In this document: positions 12,300-23,100 of the stretch, piece by piece
Layout of the letters: every line of letters starts with the position of its first letter
Position numbering within the stretch: the first letter of the stretch is position 1
Origin: Marchantia polymorpha subsp. ruderalis
Lineage: Eukaryota > Streptophyta > Marchantiopsida > Marchantiales > Marchantiaceae
Length of the DNA: 64,000 nucleotides
NCBI GenBank assembly: GCA_037833965.1
Contig: AP031357.1
Span: 3,182,001-3,246,000, forward strand
Reading direction: 5' to 3'
The notes under the pieces: model-generated
Database searches by the model: none
What the model saw: the letters and a program-made list of their open reading frames with translations, nothing else
What the model was told of the DNA's origin: nothing
Position numbers and translations under genes: made by a program

Positions 12300-13116
12300 T
12301 AAATCCTAACTAACTAACACCTCATTCTACGCTACACTCCATGTCATCTGCTATGCCTCCTGTGCAAAGTACGACCGCGCACTACGCCTCTACCAGACCT
12401 GTCCTCTGCTCTACTGCGCAATCCCAGCCGCCGCAACACCGCGGTCACCTCTGCTTCGAGGTTTGCAATGGCGTCTCACGACCTCGCCAGGAAGGCATCT
12501 AACCGCTTCGCCACTTGCCGCCGGCTCCGACTGTCACCCGACATCAAGGCCGCCGCACGAATCTCTAACTCGCGCAAGGTGATTCTCTCCTGCGCAGCCA
12601 CTTCCCAACGAGTGTAACCTCTCAGACAGCGGTTCACTCGCTCTACCATCTCTTCTCGCGTGCGATTTGTCGCGCGCCGGTTGTCGCCTTCTACCTCTAC
12701 CAACTGCAGCTTTGCCTCCACACGCTGCGCTCTCAATTTGTCGCATTGCGATTGCAGGCGATGTAGAAACTCCTCATCTGCCTAGCGTGCGATCTGACAC
12801 TGCTCCAGCAACCGTGTCTGCTGCACGAGCTCCTCCGCCAAAGTGCTATTCTGAGCTCGCTTAGAATTGAGCTCCGCCTCGAACTTCTCCCGCTGCTTCT
12901 CAAATTCTCTTTGTGCCTCGGCCGCCTTGTCATCGCGTAGCTTGTTTACTGCCTTCTGGAGTTTCCGCGAGAGTGTGAGATGTCAGTGCAGGGCATCGTT
13001 CTTCAATTCCAACTCCCTGCACTTGTTGTCTAGGGAACTCAGTACACGATTCATCGCGACTTTGGTTCGCGTCCGATTCCGCACCAATTCGACGTAGGAT
13101 CCCCGATGGCGGGGAT
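12300..13116 (-). pseudogene. Element L coding region, C-terminal coiled-coil part (decayed)
   Basis: Reading down from 13116 the frame resumes directly after the nested element, with RGSYVELVR.RTRTK followed by a heptad-like Glu/Arg/Gln-rich coiled coil and the conserved LRGYTRWEVAAQE and SGDSRSRR motifs. It matches the intact coiled-coil frames at 14134-15309, 46297-47277 and 48288-48822. It is broken by at least three stops: a TGA just after the first third, a TAG where the other copies have CAG (Gln) in the QARQADE-type motif, and a TGA before the final helix. The exact 3' limit is approximate. Confidence 0.7.
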
Positions 13117-14133
13117 TGTAATAACCCACCAAAGGCTAAAACTGCAATATAGTGGTAGAAAGGTCGAATCCACAGGGACAAAGGCAACACACAGAGTACA
13201 AAGTGTCACATTTAACAGACTATTGAAGAGTTTGAATTCTCAGGCGACTGTCACTCCCAGAATTACTGCAAGTGTTCACTCGGAGCTCACTCGGAGGTCG
13301 CACAGTGCAGCGTAGTTCACTCAACACACACACACACACACACCTGAAACTATAGAAACACAACTCAGAGGTCGGTTATGATCTCTACTCAAGATTTCAG
13401 GGGGAAAGTCTCTCGTAAGTACACTCAGCGAATCTGCGGGTAGTGACTCCCAACTCCGGCTTTTACAACCCTTCCACTAGTTTCTGCTAGCACAGAGAAC
13501 CCGGATTGGACTTTCTACTTCAGATTGAAGTCACTCACACGCGGTGAACAACACACTCAACTCACAAAATGCGCAGAGAACACAGGTCCGAACTGAGAGG
13601 CTCAACTGAGAAACGATCCAGTAGCACACCATAACAGTCTATTGAAGAGTTTGAATTCTTAGGCACTTGTCATTCCCAGAAATACTACAGAGGTTGCCCT
13701 GAAGGCACCTGCTGCAGCGTAACCTGAATTACAACCAAGGCTTACTCGAAGTAGCAAAACTTCAGTTTGGCATTCAGGGGAAAAATCCCGAAGGAGTACA
13801 ATCAGGAACAATCACTCGAAAGTGTAAGGGGGAACTGTTCAAGTATCTAACTAGTCACTAGCTCTGAGCATCGGCAATCACCCGCAGGTGTAGATCCGAA
13901 CTACTCAAGTCTCTAACCAGTGTACTAGCTCTGAACATTCGGCCGAAGTCCTTCAGCTACAAAATGCGGATCGCCAAGTTGTAGCTCCTCTTGCGTGGTG
14001 ACAGAACTAAGGACACAAACACGCAGAGAAAATGAGTTATTGATTTGCACTTCCGAACTGGAAGAATTCCAAGGCAAGACGCCTTGAACTACTTTATACC
14101 TTCTAAGTCCTAACTAACACTACACTACATGCG
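13117..14133 (-). other. 3' noncoding region of L2 with TATA box and AC repeat
   Basis: About 1 kb between the coding stop and the 3' terminus. On the minus strand a TATA-like GGTATAAAGT lies near 14093-14102, about 35 bp beyond the stop codon. It carries the same duplicated block as the other copies (GAGTTTGAATTCTCAGG near 13228 and GAGTTTGAATTCTTAGG near 13647) and an (AC)n microsatellite at about 13322-13342. A TATA box just behind the ORF is what an LTR U3/R boundary would look like, but no internal retrotransposon domain accompanies it. Confidence 0.6.
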
Positions 14134-15309
14134 CTACGCGCCTGCACGGAACCACGCTACACTACACTCCATAGAACCCGTGCTTCGCCTTCTGCGCGAC
14201 GGACTGCCGCGCACTAACTCCCTACCCTGCCAATCTTCAGCTCGACTGCGCAGTCCTAGCCGCCGCAACACCGCAAAAACCTCTGTCTCGAGGGTGGCCA
14301 TGGCGTCCCGCGACTTTGACAGAAACGAATCTAACTTCTTCGCCACTCGCCGCCGGCTCCGACTGTCACCTGACACCAAGCTCGCCGCACGAAGCTCTAA
14401 CTCGCTCATTGTGAGTTTCTCTTGCACCGCCACTTCCCAGTGGGTGTAACCTCTGAGATAGTGGTTGACTCGCCTTGCCAACTCTTCCTTCGTGCGATCT
14501 GACTCCCGCCGGAGATCGTCTTCAACTACAACCAACTGCAATTGGGCCTCCACACGCTGCGCTCTCAATTCCCCGCACTCAGATTGCAGTTTGCGGATTA
14601 ATTCTTCATCCGCCTGCCGTGCGAGCTGACACTGCTCTAACAACCGTGTTTGTCGCACGAGCTCCTCTGACAAAATTTGATTCTGAACCTGCTCAGAATC
14701 CAGCTCCTCTACGAGCTTCGCCTTCTCCTTGGCGAACTCCTTTGCCGCCTCTTTGATCTTATCGTCCTTCGACTTGTCGAGGACCTTGTGCATCTTCCGA
14801 GTGAGATTAAGGTGGCCCCACAGGCACTCATACTTCTCCCGCACATCTTTAAGTTCCCTATCCAGACGGGCCAACAACTTGCTGGTGTGGACTTTAGTGC
14901 GAGTTTGCCTACGCACTAATTCGACGTAGGACCCAGGCTGGCGGGGGTCTGCATACTTCTCCACTTTCCGATCAAGGTACCTCAACAGAGGTACCACTTG
15001 CTTGCAGAGCGCCGCCGTCGGCGTGCCTGCCCTCAACTCCTGGTCCACTCTAGCTAATAGCTTGCTGGTGTGGACTTTAGTGCGAGTCCGCCTGCGCACT
15101 AACTCGATGTAAGATCCCGGCTGAAGTGGGTCGGCGAATTTATCGACTTTGCGATCCAAGTACCTCAGCAACGGAATCACCTGCTCAGAGAGCGCCGCCG
15201 CCGGCGCTCCAACAATTTCCTCCTCCTCCTCCTCGGTGTCCCCTGCTCCTGACATTTCTTCGGTGGAGCCTCCGTCGTCATCATCCGAGTGGAGAATTTC
15301 AGTCGCCAT
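14134..15309 (-). CDS. Chimeric coiled-coil protein at the left arm junction
   Basis: From the ATG at 15309 (MATEILHSDDDD) the frame codes for 391 aa. An acidic N-terminus with a long Glu run leads to the module VIPLLRYLDRKVDKF.DP ... LLARVDQELR. At 15030 the arm-derived part ends, and the same module follows again in diverged form (KQVVPLLRYLDRKVEKYADP ... LLARLDREL). A long coiled coil follows, then an Arg/Ser-rich tail. The tandem module is the scar of joining R-derived sequence to L2's own gene; the fusion happens to stay in frame. Other family copies have one module. An upstream TTG at 15402 is also open, but ATG is preferred. Function unknown; a structural Gag-like role is only a guess. 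Confidence 0.6.
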   Translation of the reverse strand: MATEILHSDDDDGGSTEEMSGAGDTEEEEEEIVGAPAAALSEQVIPLLRYLDRKVDKFADPLQPGSYIELVRRRTRTKVHTSKLLARVDQELRAGTPTAALCKQVVPLLRYLDRKVEKYADPRQPGSYVELVRRQTRTKVHTSKLLARLDRELKDVREKYECLWGHLNLTRKMHKVLDKSKDDKIKEAAKEFAKEKAKLVEELDSEQVQNQILSEELVRQTRLLEQCQLARQADEELIRKLQSECGELRAQRVEAQLQLVVVEDDLRRESDRTKEELARRVNHYLRGYTHWEVAVQEKLTMSELELRAASLVSGDSRSRRRVAKKLDSFLSKSRDAMATLETEVFAVLRRLGLRSRAEDWQGRELVRGSPSRRRRSTGSMECSVAWFRAGA

Positions 15310-16924
15310 TGATTGCGTCGGCGACTGACCCGAGTGGGGCTGCACGTCGTCGACGTGTGCTGCCTGCGAAGGCACGGCTGCAGCCTCGCTGCTCTTCGCC
15401 AAAATGTCTAAGGCGGTAGGCGAATGTGCCCGTGCTGCATCCCCGCCGCCCGCTCATTCTACTTCTGCACCGCTCGAGCTCCTTTCTCTCTCGGCAAACT
15501 CTAATCGCCCTCAATTCCAAATCACGCGCACTCACTTCTCCCTCAATCACCAAGAAATCCCCTGTGCGGCGACGTCGAGAATGTTTAGCAGCCAGCAGAT
15601 GGACGCGCGCAGCTCGCACAAGAGATTGGAATCGCGAATTCAAGAATGGGACGCTCTCCGCCGCTCGGTCGAAGGTCATGGTCGGCTCTTGCTCGTGGAG
15701 GACGTCTCACTTGATGGCCGCGCCGGCTCTACGCTGGAACGGTCTTCGCTCTCACGCGCGGCTTCACGCTCCGCCGTCGCCGATTAAACTCTCACGCTCG
15801 AATTGGCGGATTTGAACTCCGCGAGCGTACTACCCCGCGGACATGGGAGCGCAGCGCCGAAGGCGAGTTTTCCGCCTTGCGCGGTACACTTGTTCGTACC
15901 GCCCCTCAGCCAATCCCCTTCTGCCTCGACGCGTGTGTCCGCATGTCGGACAAAAGTTCAACTCCTGCCTGTGCGCAGGCAGACTCCTCGGCGGATTCTC
16001 CGCCGGCGCGGAACTTCATCCTCCTGTGCACAGGCGCTCGCCTGTGCGCAGGCGAATTCCGTCCGCGGCGTCGCGCTGGCGCGGAAGGCGTTGACCGTGG
16101 TCAGCCGTCTCCGTCCAGACTGTCCGTTCCTTGTCTCTTCGTCGGCGCTTCCGCCGCCGCAACTCCATCCGTCCAAGAGCGCATCCACCCGTCCCGTCCG
16201 CATGGTCCGTACGGATTTGATTATTCTGGCGGCTCCTTGCTCGTCCGCGGCGCTGTGCTAGCGCAGAAGGCGCCGTACACTTTCTACCTCACAAGGCGCA
16301 TTTCTAGGGCCCAAGGCGGATTTCCCGCCGACGCCGAAGCGCCTGTGCACAGGCGAACGCCTGTGCGTAGGCGGACTTCGCGCCTCCCCAAACCCTACTT
16401 CGCCTGTGCACAGGCGAACTTCCTTCGTCCGCGCATAGGGCAATTCTTGATCCCCCTTCCGCGTAGGCGTAATTCCCGCCGGTGGCGAACTCCTTCCGCC
16501 GAAGGCGAACGTCTACGTATCTTCCAATAGGGATAACTCCCTAAGTCCTCATCCGTTCCAAGCGTTCTTGGACTCGTTGGAATCAGTGCGTCGAGCTCTT
16601 TCCATCGAGCCCCTAACTTGGTCAAGGCGCCCGAGGGTTGACCTAAATATGAAGGATTTCCCTACCGCCGCGGACGCAACTTCCGAAGGCGGGTTTTGCG
16701 CCTTGCGCCGCAGGGATCCTAACTGCAGAGCTCGCAGGGAGGGTGGTGCCCATCCTTACTGCTGCACCCCAAATCCTAGATTCTACAAGATCCCTCGAGA
16801 ATCCCCGCGATCTTCCGGATTCACTCTGTTTTGATGCACCGAAGGCTATTTACATTGCTGCCAGGGTACAGTTTTTTCCAAAAATGTTTTAATTTCCGCA
16901 AAATTCCAAAAGTGGGGTACCACA
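15030..16924 (-). mobile_element. Truncated copy of the nested element Rn (within the left arm)
   Basis: Duplicate of 44682-46576. The minus-strand 5' terminus TGTGGTACCCCAC is at 16924, preceded by the copied duplication (GACAA on the plus strand, 16925-16929). It contains the whole 5' leader (to about 15466), the start of the internally deleted coding region, and stops at the arm junction 15030. The 3' end is absent, so this piece arrived by copying rather than insertion. Confidence 0.75.
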
Positions 16925-19262
16925 GACAAAATCCGCACTGGGCCTGCTCAGAAATTAGTGCTTCCGTGACCTTCACCTGCTCCTTGGTGAGCTCTTCTAG
17001 TTTCCCATCCCTCACCTTCTCGGAGTACTTGTAGAATTTCTGATTGAGTTTATACTGACCCCACAAGCATTCATGCTTCTCCTTCAATTCCCTCAACTCC
17101 TAGTCCACTCTAGCTAGTAGCTTGCTGGTGTGGACTTTAGTGCGAGTCCGCCTGCGCACTAACTCGATGTAAGATCCCGGCTGAAGTGGGTCGGCGTATT
17201 TATCGACTTTGCGATCCAAGTACCTCAGCAACGGAATCACCTGCTCAAAGAGCGCCGCCGCCGGCGCTCCAACAATTTCCTCCTCCTCCTCCTCGGTGTC
17301 CCCTGCTCCTGACATTTCTTCGGTGGAGCCTCCGTCGTCATCATCCGAGTGGAGAATTTCAGTCGCCATTGATTGCGTCGGCGACTGACCCGAGTGGGGC
17401 TGCACGTCGTCGACGTGTGCTGCCTTCGAAGGCACTGCTCCAACCTCGCTGCTCTTCGCCAAAATGTCTAAGGCGGTAGGCGAATGTGCCCGTGCTGCAT
17501 CCTCGCCACCCGCTTGTTGGTCGTCTACCATATCCTCTCTGCCGCCGACGTCCGCCGCCGAAGGCGATTGAGCGGAGGGTGGCTGCGCGGGGTTTGATTG
17601 CGCATCGCGCACCGAAATTTCATCCCGCGGACAGTCACTCCGCTCCTCCGCCTGTTGCTGCTCCCTCGATCGGTCCGCGGGGGCTGTGCTTGGCCTGTGC
17701 GCAGGCGCAAATGCCGGCGCCTTGTCCGCCGCAGACGTAGCGCCGCGGACGTCCATCGCCAAAGGCGACATGGCCGGGGGCCGCTCGCCCGATGTCCCTT
17801 GGCCCTGAGGTCCTACCGCCGAAGGCGCATCTACCGGCGGATTACCCGCCGATGGTGCGGCCTCCGCATGCTCCCTGCTCGTATCTCCTCGGCTCGAAGG
17901 CCCTGGCGCCGAAGGCGCAAATCGCGGCGCGTTGTGTGCCGGAGGGTCTGGCCCCGAAGGCCAGTGTCTCGTAGGCGGCTCTTCCGCCGGCTCCTTCCCC
18001 TTCCTACGTTGGAACGGGGGTGATTCCTGCCTGTGCACAGGCGGACTGCTTCTTCCCATGCGTAGGCGTAGGTCTACATCCGCTTGTGGTCGTCTGTCCG
18101 CGGAGGCTCGTCCGTCCGCGGAGGCTCACCCGTCCGCGGAGGCTCGCCTGTGCGCAAACGGAACACCTGTCCGCAACGCACGTGGTAACTCCGGAGGCCC
18201 TTGGCCCGTAGGCGGCCTCTCGTCCGTCGAGGCTGCAGCGTGGTCCGTTGCTCCTGCGGACGTCCGCGCTCCCTCGTTCTTCTCTGGCGACGCACTTCCT
18301 TTCTCCGTCGCAATCGTCGCCGTGTCCGCGCTGTTGGCTGGTAACACCAGTCTGCGCGCCTTCTGCTTCGGCCGGCTGTATGACTCGTACAACGGCCGTG
18401 GTCGAATGGGAGCAGAGGGTTCTTGATGCTGCTCCTCTTCGGACTCCTCTCTCCATCGCCGCTTCCGCGGCGCTCGTGCTGCAGGAGTGTTCCTCCCTTT
18501 GTTCCTCCGCCTTGACGGAGTAGAAGTCGGTGACTCCTCTGCATCAGTGTCGACCTCATTCTCCCGCACATACTTCCCGGGATGGTCGACGGACAACGGC
18601 GGAAAACGCGCAAGCTCCGCCGCTGTCAAACAATTCCGCTGTCGATAAAAATTGATGAGGAAAGGAGAGAGATGGTTTAGAGTTCCCCCCTTCTCCTCAA
18701 AAGCGTGCTGTCGCATCACCCTGTGCAGGATGCTCGCCCAGTGAATTGGAGTTCCCTCGATGACGCACTCCACAAAAGAGACCTGCCACAATGTGATGTA
18801 GCAGGCACGGTGTGGCTGCAGTAATTGCATCAGCGCCGTGGACAAAGTCCGGCAGAATCGATCCTTGTAATCGCGGGTCCTGTACCCATTCTTGGTAGAC
18901 CTCCCGGTCTTGAACAGCTCCACAAATTGCGCCTCTTCCTGCTTGGTCACCTTGATGCTCTCACTGTTGAAGAGGAGGTGCCCTGGCATGCCGGCACATC
19001 TCCCCAATGCCTGCGCCCAATCTTGGACTGTCCACCGATCAACATGCGGACGCAATCCGCGCGAGGGTGGTCCCTGTGGCTCTAGCCACTCGCGCACCAT
19101 ATCCGCACAGATGTAGTTCCATCCCCATAGCAGGAAATCGAGCTTTCTTGCTATCAAGCGCTCCTCGAAAGCGCGCAGCCCGTTCTGTGGTAGACGGAGC
19201 GGCAGCATCCGCAATCGGCCCGGTCTCGTCATTGCGTTCTTGGAGTTCGCCCGCCCGCTCAT
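16925..19262 (-). pseudogene. Left-arm copy of the element R long coding region
   Basis: Duplicate of 42344-44681, with the same in-frame TGA (18126-18128), the same TAG (17100-17102) and the same 1-nt deletion close to 16937. The N-terminal block (about 18640-19262) includes the motifs LDFLLWGWN, MVREWLEP, GYRTRDYKDRF, HWASILHRVMRQHA and LSPFLINFYRQRN. A long low-complexity Pro/Ser/Ala/Gly linker follows, then the acidic stretch and VIPLLRYLDRK module. The only coding difference noticed against the right arm is one Arg-to-Cys codon. Because the nonsense codons are shared, they predate the duplication. Confidence 0.75.
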
Positions 19263-19275
19263 TCTACTTCCGCTC

Positions 19276-20133
19276 TGCAACCTCCGGGCTGACTCTCACT
19301 CAGGTTTACCTCTGATGGCTTTGTGGTAGCGCATCATGGTTCTAGAAGACTAAGATTCATACTCTCACTCATGTCCCAAACACCTTCTCTTACAAACTCT
19401 CATGTATCACTCCAACTCACACACAACTCTCCTCACATCACCCTCTTCACATAAATGCAAACACACGTCGATACTCCAAGATACTCAAAAACTTCACTCC
19501 TTCATTACTGAAACAAGTCCTCACACATGACTCTCCAAACTTGCTTGAGAGGTGCTACTCTACCTCTCTATTTATACTACTTGAGAAGTTACCATAGTAA
19601 CATGTGGTAATTTCTCCTAACTTACTTTTACCTAGGTAAGTTTGACTAACCTTCTCTACGTGGCAACATGCCATTGGCCTACCTAAACCTTCTAGAAGCT
19701 TCCGGAATCCAAGGTTGAGGTGGCGACATGCCATTGGAAGCTTTTAAACTTCTACAAGCTTCCTAGCCACTAAGTCAACATTAGACTTAGTCTAGCCAAT
19801 CATCTTTCATACATTTAGTCAAACCAATCAAATCCAAGCTTCTAGTCAAATATCTAATCCCTTGGAATCTAGAACTTTTGTATAAGACAAAATAGAAGTG
19901 CTCACTCCTTGTAAAAGACAAAATAGAAGTGCTCACTCCATTCTTCTAGAACTCCGCTAATTACTCCGCCAACTATAGACATTGTAGCTAAACTTAGTCA
20001 TGACTAGATAAACTTAGTTATAACTAACTAGTTTAGTCATAACTAGCTAGTCTTAGCTATGCCTTGGCTAATCATCCTTATTCCCTTGACCACTTCTAAG
20101 ACTTAGTACATATGTGCAACACCCGGTCTTACA
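19276..20133 (-). repeat. 3' LTR of Gypsy copy 1
   Basis: 858 bp with TG...CA ends; TATA box TATAAATA at 19569-19576 on the minus strand. Matches 26277-27134 in length and sequence by eye. Next to it, 20134-20142, is the polypurine tract GGGGGTAAA (minus strand). Confidence 0.92.
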
Positions 20134-20156
20134 TTTACCCCCGGACTAAGATTTCA

Positions 20157-23100
20157 CTACGCCCTCGGAGTGAAAGAATCTGATCTTCGATGGAATAACT
20201 TCAACTTGTCGTGGTTGACTCGATCGAAGTGACGTCCTCCTAACTCCTTGATGTCATAAGTGAAATTTCCCCACACCTTCTCAACTATGAAAGGTCCAAA
20301 ATACTTAGGAAGAAACTTTTTCCTAGCTCTCTTGTATCTAATTGCATCAAAGAGCATCACCCAATCACCTTCCTTGAACGGCTTCAAGTTCTGGTTTCCA
20401 CTTCGTTTGTCGTGATACTTCTTCTGCAAGTGTTGAGCCCGCTCCACTCGTACCATGGCTAGTGCTCGAGCTTCCTCCAACTCCATCAATTGTTGTTGGC
20501 GAGACTTGATGGCTTCTGCTCCATTTGATTTCTTCAACCTTTGCTGGATTGTTGTGAATGTTGTCAAGTCAAACTGTATGGGAAGTTTTGACTCAACTCC
20601 ATACACCATCCGAAAAGGTGAGTATCCAGTAGATGTCTTCCATGTTGTGCGATACTCCCATAAGATAGCATGGAGCCTCTTGTCCCAATTGTGTTTACTC
20701 CCGTCCATGTCTGCATCCTTGGCCAACATCATACACAAAGTGTAGTTGGTCCGCTCCGCCAACCCATTAGCGTTAGGTTTGTAGGAAGTGGTCACTCGAG
20801 CCTTGATGGAAAAGTGCTCCAACATGGCTTGAATCATACTTCCCACAAATTCTCCTCCTCTATCTGATACTAACTCCAATGGACAACCAAATCGAGTAAT
20901 GATTCTCTCATATAAAAATCTACCAACCTCCTTCTCATTAGTAGATTTAAGTGGTCTTGCCTCTACCCACTTCGTAAGATAATCTGTAGCTATCACAATG
21001 AACTTATTCCCTCGAGGAGTAAGATTCAAAGGACCTACAAAATCTATTCCCCACTTTTCAAAAGGACCTAACACTGGTACAGAAATCATAGGAGGGGTTT
21101 TCATGGACTTTTTAGCAAAAGCTTGACACACATCACAACTTTTGCAATATTCCACACAATCCTTAAAAATACCCTTCCAATGATAACCAGCATCAAGAAT
21201 TTTGAAGGCAGTTACCTTCCCCGCAAAATGTCCTCCACATACTGCACCATCATGAAACTCCTTCATGAGTTGTAATGCCTCTCCTCTCCCAACCGCCCTT
21301 CGTAGAAGTCCGTCAGCTCCTTGATGAAAAAGTACCTTCTCCATGATCATATATGGTTGACATCTCTTCACTAATGCATTTTTCTCCCTTTGATGCATTC
21401 CTTGAGAAAACTCTCCTTTAGAGATGAAATCCCAAATTTCCTTGTACTCCTCCGGTACTGTTGTCACCGTGTCCATGACTAGCAAGTCCTCATCCGGAAA
21501 GGTGTCATCTACTGACTGATCTCCTCCATCATCATATGCTCTCGACATCAAATCCGCATTAGCATGCTTCTTTCCAGGTCTATCCTCAATGGTATAATCA
21601 AACTCTGCTAGTAGTAGCTTCCATCTAGCTATCCTCCCTTCAGCATTAGGCTTGTTGAAAATGTATTTCAAAGCCTTATGATCAGTCACTATAGTGAATC
21701 TCCCACCCAACAAATAATGTCGAAACTTCTTAAGTGAGAAGATTACAGCTAACGCCTCTCTCTCTGTCACTGAGTAGTTCTTCTCCGCTTGAACCATTTG
21801 TCTACTAGCATAGGCAATTGGATGATCATGCTTTTCATCATCTAATTGACTCAAGGTGCATCCTACAGCAATATTTGATGCATCTGTGTAGAGAATGAAA
21901 GGTTTACCCCAATCCGGTTTCGCCAAAATTGGAGCCGTCACCAACGCCTTCTTGAGAACTTCGAACGCCGTCTTTGCAGCTTCATCCTTGAAAATGAGTT
22001 CGTACTCCACTCCCTTCTTCATGTAATTTGTCAAGGCATGAGCTTTGTTGGAGAAGGACAAGATGAACCGTCGATAGTACCCCACCATACCAAGGAATTG
22101 CCTCAACTTGGTTAAAGTCGCCGGAAAAGGTAACTCCATGATCCGTGTCACCTTCTCTGGGTCCACCGCTATACCATTCTTGGAGATGATATGCCCCAAC
22201 AATAGGCCTTCCTCACATCCAAAAATGCATTTTTCTGGATTGAGTGAAGCCTTAGCTTCCTCCAGCCGTTGAAGTATTTTGATCAAATGATCAAAATGAT
22301 CCGCTTTCCTCCCGTAAACACAAAAATCATCTATGAAATCCCTTACAAACTTTCCAATGAAAGGTTCAAACACTCTATTCATGAACCTTTGAAAAGTGGC
22401 AGGAGCATTACATAGACCAAACGGCATCACTCTAAAAGCGAAGGTTCCCCATGGAGTAGTAAAAGTTGTTTTGAGTTGGTCTTCTAAGGCAATTTGGATT
22501 TGGTTATAGCCACTATAACCATCTCCAAAACTATACCACTCATGGCCAGCAACCTCCTCTAGAATCTCATCTATGAAAGGCAAGGGATAGTAGTCTTTCT
22601 TTGTGACAGCATTCAACTTTTTGTAATCTACGCACACTCGTAGCTTACCATTCTTCTTCTTCACTATCACAATTGGAGACACCCATTCAGAATTTTCTAC
22701 CTCGTAGATGAAGCCAGCCTCCTTGAGCTTGTCGATCTCCTCCTTCACCACAAGAGCCGTAGGTGGATTTATTCGGCGTTGCTTTTGCCGAATAGGACGA
22801 GCTTTCTCCTCCAACTCGATGCGATGAGTCTCCAACGTCACATGCTTAAGATCCTTGTAACTAAAGGCAAAAACATGAATATATTTGCGAAATATATCCA
22901 GAAACTTTGCCTTTTCCTCCTTGGTAACCTTGGGACCAAACCTGAGAGTGGACAGTCGTCGACACACCTCCTCTTCGCTCATCTCCACTTTGTCAGGATC
23001 TTTCTTCACTCCAGGCCTAGGCAACAACTCCATGGCAGCAATGACTTGTACTTGAACATTATCATCAGAAGAGTACTCCGATGATGTTTCTTGATCAGAA

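Noticed and set aside
15803-18426. Plus-strand frames in the GC-rich left arm (for example 15877-16530, 17598-18023, 17932-18426)
   Set aside because: Few stops are expected in this GC-rich palindromic DNA; the frames are antisense to the element's transcription, consist of Arg/Pro/Ala repeats, and mirror exactly in the right arm.
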